64,000 nucleotides of DNA. It comes from Schistosoma haematobium. Lineage: Eukaryota; Platyhelminthes; Trematoda; Strigeidida; Schistosomatidae. Location: NCBI RefSeq assembly GCF_000699445.3, contig NC_067199.1, positions 36,812,902 to 36,876,901 of the forward strand, read 5' to 3'. Positions 34,172-43,425 of the stretch are shown here, one piece after another (positions within the stretch are counted from its first letter, which is position 1; every line of letters begins with the position of its first letter). A program made the position numbers and the translations under genes. Under the pieces are notes generated by a model. The model made no database searches, was not told where the DNA came from, and was given only the letters and a program-made list of their open reading frames with translations.

Positions 34172-34502
34172 TTATGCATGCATAGGGACTTGACCAGATT
34201 CTGTCTTATTAGCAGCAGATGATGTTGGTTGTTGTATATCAGTGCGTGAACGTCGGAACAGAATGATATGTGGTTCTGGTTCATGGATCATATAATGCAC
34301 CCAACCAGCTGACTGTTGAATTCCCAACTTTCGCCACTCCATTTCGGACATAAGGTGATTTTTAGGTACCTGTTTCGCCAAATCTTTCGGTAGGTGGACG
34401 TGTCTATAATTTTAAATAGGCATTTGTTTGTTCATTTTAGGCTTACCTGTATTCATAGATGTCATCGTAGTATTTTTCGGAGTAATATATATTCCGACTC
34501 AT
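34172..34502 (-). CDS. CKS1: Cyclin-dependent kinases regulatory subunit (CKS1/Suc1 type)
   Basis: CKS proteins bind CDKs and phosphorylated substrates and are needed for cell-cycle progression. Two exons, 34447-34502 and 34172-34403, are joined over a 43-bp intron (GTAAGC...TATAG) in phase 2 and give 95 residues from ATG 34500-34502. The first exon ends [13 protein letters not shown]; the second opens [20 protein letters not shown] and contains the core [19 protein letters not shown], which includes the HxPEPH beta-hinge that controls strand-swapped dimers. The anion-pocket basic residues are kept. Compared with the 79-residue human proteins it has about 20 extra C-terminal residues, rich in Ser, Thr and Gln. 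It lies 70 bp from the preceding gene on the same strand. Confidence 0.95.
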
Positions 34503-34571
34503 CTTACCAATTTGAAAAAGCGCGACAAACCCTCCAACTTTAAATCGCCAATCCGTAGCCGATAAATCCAC

Positions 34572-35097
34572 TTAAAAGGTGACCTGTAGAATATGACCTA
34601 AAACTTTCAGTGTCAAGTTTTTGCCAGAGAGTAAGCAGACTTTGGGAATACATAATTTGTCTTTAAAACTTACGAGTCTCGCATGAATAAGGCATTCTTC
34701 CGGTAATGACAAGTATTTTTTAAAGGGAGGATTTCTAAAGTGTAGGTATAGCCATTCATCTATGTTCAATGAGGGTTCAGTAGCTAGCATATCTGACCAT
34801 CTTGTCATCCACCTTTTGTCCCCTGACATCATATGTAAGTTTAATTTTCCTTATGAAATTCATTTTAATCACGTAAATGCATCAATGTATGTCTTCTGTG
34901 AACATACTATCGAAGAGCGTCCGGAACTGTTGAATAAAATTGTGCTCTGATATGCAGCACTCACCCTTGAAATGAACAGAAAGACGGTAGATATTGCACA
35001 CATATATAATAATGAGAGGCAGAAACGCTACAAACTGACAGACAGCCTGCCGTGAGTCAGTGTAGATTATCAATATACTCGTTACCGCGCCAGCCAT
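34572..35097 (-). CDS. Small membrane protein, unrecognised, three exons
   Basis: I join 34965-35097, 34674-34822 and 34572-34583 on the minus strand with GTGAGT/AG, GTAAGT/AG borders and consistent phases, giving about 97 residues from ATG 35095-35097. The N-terminal half contains a hydrophobic segment (AVCQFVAFLPLIIIYVCNIY), probably one membrane span; the rest is soluble and Trp-rich (KRWMTRWSDM ... DEWLYLHFRNPPF). The last exon would add only VTF before the stop, so the true 3' end is uncertain. Its acceptor at 34584-34585 could instead serve as a trans-splice site for the CKS gene, whose start is 81 bp further on. I do not recognise the family. Confidence 0.5.
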
Positions 35098-35300
35098 GTA
35101 TATCACCTCCAGAAAATATGATCATTTCTCTGTTTACTTGGTTGATGGGTTTTACATATAACAGCATAATTTCTATTTAAAAATTATTAGAGTTCCGAAT
35201 CTTGCTATATTTATACTTTTGTAATCAATGTCCGGCTTCTCTAATCAGGACACATTCACACGAGGCTTAAATGATACTTTTGATTGACATCACGAGCCGA
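35098..35300. other. Possible promoter region of the membrane-protein/CKS pair
   Basis: No gene is seen. This is the upstream side of the minus-strand pair. It ends at a SINE pair starting near 35305. Confidence 0.3.
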
Positions 35301-35304
35301 CTGA

Positions 35305-35390
35305 TGTTAGACCACCATTGGAAACATGAAATCACTGGACGGTCGTTTCGTCCTATTGTGGAACTCCTCAGCAGTGCGCATCCAGTTGCA
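35305..35390 (-). repeat. Hammerhead SINE (SM-alpha type), truncated, minus strand, intact core
   Basis: On the minus strand the ribozyme segment reads GCACTG, CTGAGGAG, stem II GTTCC...GGAC, GAAAC, then CGACCGTCCAGTG. All conserved hammerhead boxes (CUGANGA, GAAA and a GUC cleavage triplet) are present. The tRNA-like head is missing. Confidence 0.8.
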
Positions 35391-35404
35391 AGATTTCGCC
35401 GATC

Positions 35405-35615
35405 GGTCGAGGTTAGACATTAACACCGTTGAATGCCGACTCAGTGGTCTAGAGGATAGGCGTTAGCGCGCGAGACTGAAGGACCTGGGTTCAAATATCA
35501 CGAGCGAGATCCCGAATGCGCACTACTGAGGAGTTCCACAGTAGGACGAAACGGCCGTCCAGTGTTTCCAGGCTTCCGATGGTGGTCTAAAATCAATCGG
35601 TTCAAGATCTCAATC
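35405..35615 (+). repeat. Hammerhead SINE (SM-alpha type), plus strand, intact core
   Basis: The order is AGACATTAACACCGTTG, A-box-like GACTCAGTGGTCTAGAGG, B-box-like CTGGGTTCAAATA, then the ribozyme at about 35515-35565 (ACTGAGGAG, stem II GTTCC...GGAC, GAAAC, GGCCGTC|CAGTG), then the 3' part and tail. The hammerhead boxes are intact. It sits head-to-head with the minus copy just before it. Confidence 0.85.
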
Positions 35616-36599
35616 AATAACTTAATATTCTGCACAACCCTAAAGTGATAAGTGATGTTTCACTTACTTGAATCCCTAGGTTGACAATGATTACTGCTCA
35701 GTAAACCTTTAGTGGAAGTCTTATTGGAAAAATATTCGAAACTATGTTTAGTTTTACTGATTTGGCTTTGATTCGTGTATTTATCCATTAGTGATTGAGT
35801 TAATCATTCTTCGCTCACAGATAAGTCTTAATAACCTATAATTTAAATAGTCGATAGGCTTTGTTATATAGAATTAGCTCCTTGAAGTTAAATATCTGCC
35901 GATAGTATATGTGGCTTTTGTGTGGCTAAATTGGTCCACTATGATATTGGTGTTTGATGAAGGCCATGATGCATATGATTTCAGTAGAGTGAGCCGTTTG
36001 ACGTTCCTCTGGTTGTTGTTTGCTTAAACCGGCGAGGTAAAAACCAAACAAGCTGCACCCTAACTAGCCCTTGGGATTTTTAAACTCCCAACTTATGCGA
36101 TAGAAAATCCAGAGATACACGGGATGTTACATAACATTTACTGTGTTTACGAAAGTGGCGAAAATGGTAATCCCTATGTCATCGTGATTGGCTGCTTGAC
36201 TGTTTTGGAATTACCAACGGACGTCTATACACTTGCTTAAGCTCAAACAAATGGCTCTAACGAAAATTAAATTTTCCTCGTTGAATCCGCTTAATTTTTA
36301 TCCAGTGACGCAATGTCTTACTTTGACGTAAATTGAGTTCGTTTCTAGTCATTTGTATAATAGCTTTGCACGCTGTACAAACTGTTGTATTTAACTTGAC
36401 GTACTTACACTGTAAAAAGAAATTAGGATGTCATGGATATTCATAACTTTATAACTCTACCGCCCGTTAAACACCTTGACGAGAACCCAAGTTAAACCAG
36501 AATTTAGGAAATAAGTGATTCAAGAATGATCGGTTTGTCGAGAATATTGAATCCAAGATATTTTGGAAGATGTGCACCACACCGTACCCGAACGTGATC
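35616..36599. other. No gene recognised
   Basis: Mixed-composition sequence before the SR2-like element. Old repeat debris is likely, but no family is identified. Confidence 0.35.
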
Positions 36600-37820
36600 T
36601 GGTGGGCACACTTCACCGAGCACCATCAGCTAAGGTGTGTGCTGTAAAAATAATGAAGTCGGCATCAATGTTGGAGAATACAGACCGAATCGCAACACTA
36701 CGGATCATTGTGGAATAATCAATTGAATGGTATTCATCACTCTACATCAACTTCATTGACTACGAGAAAGCACTCGATATTGCGGACAAGACAACACTAT
36801 GGAAACTTCTTCGACACTACTGCGTGCCTGAGAAGATAGTCAGTACTATACGGAATTCCTATGATGGATTAAACTGCGAAATCGTGTATGGAGGACAGCT
36901 GACAGATTCGTTCGAAGTAACGACCGGAGTCGGGCAAGGTTACTTACACTCACCTTTCCTCTTTCTCCTGGTGATCGACTGGATCATAGAGACGTCAATA
37001 TCTGAGGGGAAGCATAAGGTACAGTGGACAGCTAGGATGCAGCTGGACGACCTAGACCTCGCAGACGATCTGACTCTTTTATCGCACATGCAACAACAAA
37101 TACCGGAGAAGACGACCAGTGTGGAAACAGCATCAGCATCAGTAGGTCTCAACATACACAAAAGGAAAAGCAAGATTCTCCGAAACGATACAGCTTGCAC
37201 CAATCGGATAACACTTGACGGAGAAAAGTTGGAAGATGTAAAAACCTTTATATATCTGGGCAGCACCATTGATGAACCCTGTGGGTCTGATGCAGATGTG
37301 AGGGCGAGGATTGGCAAAGCAAGACCAGCATATTTACAACTGAAGAACATCTGGAACTCCAAACAACTGTCGATCAACACCAAATTCAGAATTTTCAATA
37401 CAAATGTCTAGACAGTTTTAATGTAATGGGGCGGAAACCTGGAAAATTATGAAAGCCAACCTTCAGAAGATACAAGTGTTTATTAGCAGTTGTCTACGAA
37501 AAACACTTCGGATCCGTTGTCCAGACACTATCAGTAATAGCCTACTGTAGGAGAGAACAAAACAGATTCAAGCGGAGGAAGAAATCAGAAAGAAGCTCTG
37601 GAAGTGGATAGGACCCAACTACTGCACAAGGCAAGCACTCACTTGCAATCCTCAAGGTCAAGGGTGACGAGGAAGAACAAAGAACACAATATGCCGAGAA
37701 ATGGAGACAGACATGAGAAGAATGAGCAACAATTGGATAGAACTAGCAGGGAAGGCTCATGACAGGGTGGAAGGGAGAATGCTAGTTGGCGGCCTATGCT
37801 CAATTGGGGGTAAAAGGCGT
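36600..37820 (+). pseudogene. SR2-like RTE non-LTR retrotransposon, truncated and broken
   Basis: The main open frame (36824-37411) encodes RT fingers/palm: GVGQGYLHSPFLFLLVIDWI, then the catalytic-site region LDDLDLADDLTLLSH (ADD box), then the thumb with TLDGEKLEDVKTFIYLGSTI. Flanking frames continue the RT upstream (near 36690-36800) and the C-terminal domain downstream to about 37800, but with stops and shifts. The endonuclease domain is missing, so it is 5'-truncated, as is usual for RTE copies. SR2 is the known S. mansoni RTE element; the assignment is by recognition. Confidence 0.8.
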
Positions 37821-37829
37821 AAGGTGAGC

Positions 37830-38440
37830 CTCGAGAATCTTCGGAGGTTGTAAGGCCGATGTCCTATCTGACTTCTAGAGTAACCAGATGAGGAAGATTC
37901 ACAAACAGATGAATAAGTATTTCCGTTTACTAAGCTCCATTTGCGCGTATCAATAAGCAACATATGGCGTTGTAGCAGCTCCATACCCATGGCTGACATA
38001 GAAACATCTGCAGCAACCAAAATACAACGAATGGATTTACGTAAACCCACGTTAAAATAAACATAGTTCTTACCATATATTGCAATTGGTTTCCCATTTT
38101 CTGCCTGTAAGTTGAAAACTGATTTGTACAGTCGGCCTTTTGAAATTTCAGGAAGGACGCTAATCTCTGCGCCAGTGTCGACCAGGTAGCGAACTTTCAT
38201 CATCACGTCAGTGATGTATAACAGATGGATATTTTCTCAGGCTACGATCGTCGTTGACGCGTACCAACTAGGAAGTTTTATGAAAGAATTTTCGTGTCAG
38301 TTGGTTTGGAACACGTAGAAATGCAGTTATAATCGTACCAGCACCAATCAGGCTTATTTACCTCAAGATCTAGTTTTCGTGAAGAAATGCTTCGAGGAAT
38401 TTGGAGGCGTCTACGGCAACGATGAATAATAAGCTGGCGT
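37830..38440 (-). pseudogene. Gypsy Gag-protease fragment
   Basis: The minus-strand frame (stop within 37757, Met near 38206) holds the protease motif VRYLVDTGAEISVLP and the typical continuation to the flap and second half (GMELLQRHMLLIDT). Upstream, at about 38290-38420, broken frames retain a zinc-finger-like CWYDYNCISTC. It is a different, older element than 13586-19617, with no RT. Its downstream end is replaced by the SR2-like copy. Confidence 0.75.
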
Positions 38441-38462
38441 TTCAGAGTACCTCAGAGTTCTG

Positions 38463-38470
38463 TGACGTCA
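38463..38470. promoter_or_regulatory. CRE-like palindrome TGACGTCA
   Basis: A perfect CREB/ATF consensus octamer, with a further TGACG half-site 12 bp on. It lies about 1.1 kb upstream of the casein kinase start, next to retroelement debris, so a regulatory role is only possible. Confidence 0.25.
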
Positions 38471-38479
38471 TTTCGTGAC

Positions 38480-39565
38480 GTTTGAGGCTTCTGTTTGACT
38501 GAATAGACCTCGGTGTTTAGAGTTGTGTAGTCTCAAAAATCCGGTCGACAGATGCAGCCAGTTCGTTCATACAGTTGTTTCGAAGCATTATCTTCACTTA
38601 TCGGGGAAGCTCAGACAAGAATAGATATCTAAAAGGCCTCTCATCAAAGGTCCGTTGACAAGTGACCTCTCGCTCACGTAAAAACAATTCTGTTGCTGAG
38701 CCGCAGAAGAGCTGGTCCAACTTTTGTCAGTCAGTTAGGGCTCCACGTTCAAGGATAGCTTTTTTAAAAGTTTCTTAAGGTTCAGATACATAACTAGTGG
38801 ATATAAAAAGTGTGGCGTAACTAATGAAATTGTGAGAGGAATTGTGCACGCGGGTCTGTCACGCCATGCTCGTGGAAGTCAGCTACTGTGTAGCAGATCC
38901 AAGCCTCGATATTATCGGGCCCAAATGGCATTAACTGGAATGAGAGAGGCAAAAGGGTTCTAATCTTGACTTATTTAGGAGTTCGTTCCAACATGATATA
39001 TATAAAGTACACTAACGAAAAAATATCCGAAAACATGGATACAGTATATGAAAATAAAAATTTAAAAATAGAAGATAATGTTTCAGAGAGGAACAGATCT
39101 ACAGTTTGTGAACTGGTGTGCCAGCTCAAGTCGGTCTCACTACTGAAGAGGTCACGTGTATTCGGAGTTTACAACGCCTTCACTAGTAACACATTTATAA
39201 TTGATGTATGCTAACCCAGTCAAGTCGGAAGTTTGTAGTTATATTTGAAAGGTATCTCGGAAAGCGTTTGATCTAAGCTGACTAACGCCCGTAGGAGATG
39301 CATAGCACAGCCTGCCCACTCATGATCTGGTTTGAATACGAGACCAAGCGCCTTCAGCTAGGTTTGTCCAGTAGGTTTAATGAGGTCGGCATCAAATGTC
39401 GGAGACTTACAGAACTATTCATTTTGGGGATTTGTTTACTGGTACTCACCGAATACGAGGTTTTTCAGGCGTCCTGTCAGCTATTTCTGTCTGATAAAGA
39501 GAGAGAATTGCTTGTAGTGTTTGAATAGATTGAGAACTACTTGGCCGGGAAAACAGTCAGTAAAT
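38480..39565 (+). other. Upstream region of the casein kinase 1 gene
   Basis: No gene is recognised. It should contain the promoter and 5' UTR of the CK1 gene. Short frames at 38966-39528 look like chance. Confidence 0.35.
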
Positions 39566-42500
39566 ATGGCGGACCTTGTTAACAGACAGAGAACTGATAT
39601 CTTAGTCAATGATAAGTACAGACTTATGCGGAAAATTGGTTCGGGGTCATTCGGAGATATATACCTGGGGGTCAATCAACTGACGGGTGAGGTAAGTTAG
39701 CATTTTCTGCAAGTGGTTTCTGTATTTGGTGTCATCTTGCGTCTCAATGTTGGGTTAATTGGTATATAGGGTTCTTGGTAATGGTATGAATGTTTTCTCT
39801 TTTCCTCTCAGGAAGTTGCAGTCAAGATGGAAAATATATATGCTAAACATCCACAACTTCAGTTCGAACACAAGGTTTATCGACTCCTTGCAGGTGCAAT
39901 TGGTATACCTCAGGCGAGGTGAGTTATTAAGTTAATGTAATTGTTAAGATGGTACGGCACTTGCCGAACATACTGGGTCCTGGTGATGGACCTTCTAGGT
40001 CCGAGTTTAGAAGACTTATTCACCTTTTGTTGCCGGCGGTTCACACTGAAAACTGTATTAATGCTTGCTGACCAGATGCTTGCTCGGATTGAAAATGTTC
40101 ATAATAAAAGTTTAATTCATCGAGATATTAAACCTGACAACTTCCTCATGGGAATCGGACGTCATTGCAACAAGGTCTATATGATTGATTTTGGCCTAGC
40201 TAAACGCTACAGAGATGTGCGTACAGGACGACACATCAGTTATAGGTAATTGGGATTTATTTCTCTTACTTCGCACAGAGAAGACAAAAACCTTACCGGA
40301 ACAGCAAGATATGCCAGTATTAATGCACATCTGGGCATAGAACAATCTCGTAGAGATGATCTGGAGTCTCTAGGCTACGTTTTGATGTATTTTAATCGTG
40401 GATCTTTGCCTTGGCAAGGTTTACGGGTAGGTATTTCACATTCAGTCACCTATGTAACACGTATTTAAATTATCCTGTTGCTTAATAGGAGTAACAATAT
40501 TGTCAGTTTTCCTCGCATTGTACATCTGAGCTAACTTATATACCTCGTGTAAATATTTTTACAGCTAGTCAATCTTAGGGGCACAGCTTTACACATCACC
40601 TTGTCTGTCTGATTAGTCCTAAAAGCTCCTATAGTATTGTGAACCTGATTTGGACTCGTTCTGCCGTATCGACACTAGTCGCTATGTTTTAATACGGTTG
40701 AATTATAGTAGCCAACACTTGTTCTGTCAGGCCCTATCATATCGTTCGGTCCCAAAATATCGGTATGAGCGTAGTATGTGTAACAAATTATGATTATAAT
40801 CAGGACAGTGCCTATAAATTCCCCTGCGGTCTGGCGGTGGGTGTCATTTCGTCTCCACACTAGTGTATATGCAGCCTTTGGTAAAATCATCAAAAATTGA
40901 GATACATCATGTATGGTCTGACGGATGGTTCAAGGGATCAGACAGCCCCCTAATTGGTTGAGGGTGGGGTCGGCCGGCTCACATATCACTGTGCTCACGT
41001 AGCCACTAACTGGAAGTTCTTTTCACTGCCTCCTTGCCTGTGGGTATTGTCTGCGAAGTTAAGAGGACGAAAAGCGAATGTTCAGTGCTCAAATCAGGTT
41101 TGTGTGTAAGAAGAGTCCGCCTAGTTGTAGAGTTTGAAAACTAACTCCAAACCAATGGAGCACATAAGGTCCAGGATCTTGGGCGAACAAATGACGTATA
41201 AACCAGAAAACCGCATCTCCTAACGCTTCCCGACTACCATATAAACCAGACCTCTAGATAAAACGCTCGGTGAGCACTCCAACAAGAGGATCACCTGCTT
41301 TAGCTTGGGCATACTCAGTAACCCAGTTAACACATAAACCTAGCGATTTATGTGGCATATATATATATATATATACCTTAGTTCTCATCTGTGCCTATGT
41401 TTATGTTCATGTAAATCTAAAAAATTCATGAGTTGAAGTATGTACTTCAAAAATCGGACATGCAATTTACACCTGTCGTCATAAATCCTGAATACAGTTG
41501 CCTATTAAGTTGGAGTGTGAGCTCTGGAATTTTAATGGTGGAAATAACATCACTATGCCGAATAACAGTTTTACTAACTAATCTGAGGGGATCGATAAGT
41601 GTTTCCAAGTGATGTACTAGAAACGACGTCATAAAAATATAAGTCACGGAATTTTCCAGTCTTAACATTACGTATTTATATTTAGAAACTAACCGAGAAT
41701 TCCATTATTCTTGAATATTGTTACGTCTTGTATTGTAATCAATATGCCTAATCTTTCTTACTATCGGTGATACTGCAACTTTAGCTTTCATCTTCATAGT
41801 TTCATTTGACCTGGTGTAGCAGCTTGAACTGGTGTGCGTTCGTCCCGGTTTCTACGTTGTGTATGACTGACTCGGCAGTGGTACTACGTGAATTGCTCAG
41901 AGGAGACTGGATAGATGTCATTATCTTCTGTAAGTTCATTCAGGGTCAGCCGAACAGGGTATCTCGGTTTTCTGTAAAGTAACTTGCATATGTCAAAAAC
42001 TACGTAAGTCACCTAAAGATAATCCACTCCAACACTATTTCCAGGATACTTGTAATATATTACACTTGATTGCCACTTCATATGAAATTTATCTACATAA
42101 ATAGGACCTCTAGAAATCCAAAAGTCAGTTAGAAATACAACTTTTTAATTTGTAATCTTGAAATGCATCAAGCGTGTTTTATTATAAACAAGTGATGTCT
42201 TCATTCATCGGCAGTGTTTTTAGAATTCACATAACTTGCAGTTGGTTGCCGAATAAGTGGGGATGTGCATCTTGCCCTTAAGTTTATTAGTTTTTAATTT
42301 TATGTATAGTGATAAAACCGTAATTGCCGTTGTCTTAATCTGAACATAAGTTTTTCATAACCAACCTTTCAATTAAGTGTAAATAACGGTCAAATTTCCG
42401 GTCTTATCACCCAAAATGACCTTCAAGTTTACACTTCTATAACCAGTCGTCCTGCGATCACAGCCGGAAAAATGGGCTATTCGTGATGCGAAATCCTGAA

Positions 42501-43116
42501 AATATGCTCTTGAAAATAAATTCAGCTATTGGTTTCCTACTGCTAAGCTTACGTAGATAACACAGGAGAGAAACTAAACTGCCAGTCTTTTACATTTCTC
42601 ATTTATAAGATTCTAAAGAATCCTGTCATAAAAATGATTAATTTCGGTGTAAATTCGATGCATTCACTGAATGTAGTTTTTTATGATAACCTATAAACTT
42701 TTTACTTTCAGGCGACCACGAAACGTCAAAAATACGAGAGAATTAGCGAGAAAAAGATGTCAACACCTGTTGAAGTGTTGTGCAAAGGTTATCCTGCCGA
42801 ATTTCAGATGTATCTGAATTACTGTAGAGGGTTGCGATTCGATGAAACACCTGATTATATGTATCTTCGCCAGTTATTCCGTATTTTATTTAGAACAATG
42901 AGCCATCAGTTCGATTACGTTTTCGATTGGACCATACTTAAACAAAGAGGTCCTGCTGGTACTTCATCTACACTTAATGAGGACACTAGTAACCGTTTAC
43001 AAGCTCTTCCAAATTCTCCTGGTACAAGTGCTGCCCCCGAAGGTGAAGCTAATGTAGAACACTCTGGCAACGCCACAGCTGGAAGCACTCAGGTTCCTTT
43101 TGGCAGAACAGGATAG
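39566..43116 (+). CDS. CSNK1A1: Casein kinase 1 alpha, complete, five exons
   Basis: A Ser/Thr kinase of Wnt, Hedgehog and circadian signalling, acting in cytosol and nucleus. Exons are 39566-39691, 39812-39918, 39949-40245, 40279-40426 and 42712-43116, all GT-AG with consistent phases (0, 2, 2, 0), giving 360 residues. The kinase domain has the glycine loop GSGSFG (25-30), the catalytic Lys in VAVK (47), HRDIKPDN (135-142) and DFGLAKRY from 158. CK1-specific blocks are present: the [10 protein letters not shown] substrate groove, [21 protein letters not shown] and the SLPWQGL region. The [14 protein letters not shown] linker (here [17 protein letters not shown]) and FDWT favour CK1 alpha over delta/epsilon. 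The C-terminal tail is Ser/Thr/Asn-rich. Two introns are only 30 and 33 bp; the last is 2285 bp. Confidence 0.96.
40427..42711 (+). other. Casein kinase intron 4 (2285 bp)
   Basis: Bounded by GTAGGT and TACTTTCAG. It contains a GC-richer patch at 40900-41300 that may be an old repeat and a short AT microsatellite at about 41359-41375. No exon is recognised. Confidence 0.6.
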
Positions 43117-43425
43117 ATTTCAGCGTTATTACTCTTGCTTTAGTTAAGTCGAACACTTCTTATATACATCAACCTTTACTAATGTTGAGCGGCCAATTTT
43201 AATCTTTGACACAAACCTAACATTTTAGGGTGTTTGGACATTAATTCTTTCTAACCGTTCATGTCTTTCTACTTATTTACTTAATTCTGAAAACAATGTA
43301 TCAAACATTTATGCTCACAGTGATTGTTGAGATAACTTTGAATTTCTTGTGGTTATGTTTGTTATGTGCTCGATAATGCGAAACAAATGTCTCTGTATTA
43401 AATTTTAGGTTTTATTGTAGCACTG
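43117..43425 (+). other. Presumed 3' UTR of the casein kinase gene
   Basis: AT-rich sequence after the stop. An ATTAAA variant polyadenylation hexamer lies at 43397-43402. No canonical AATAAA occurs in this stretch. Confidence 0.4.

Noticed and set aside
36940..37398. 152-codon minus-strand frame
   Set aside because: It is antisense to the SR2-like reverse transcriptase and lacks any recognisable domain.
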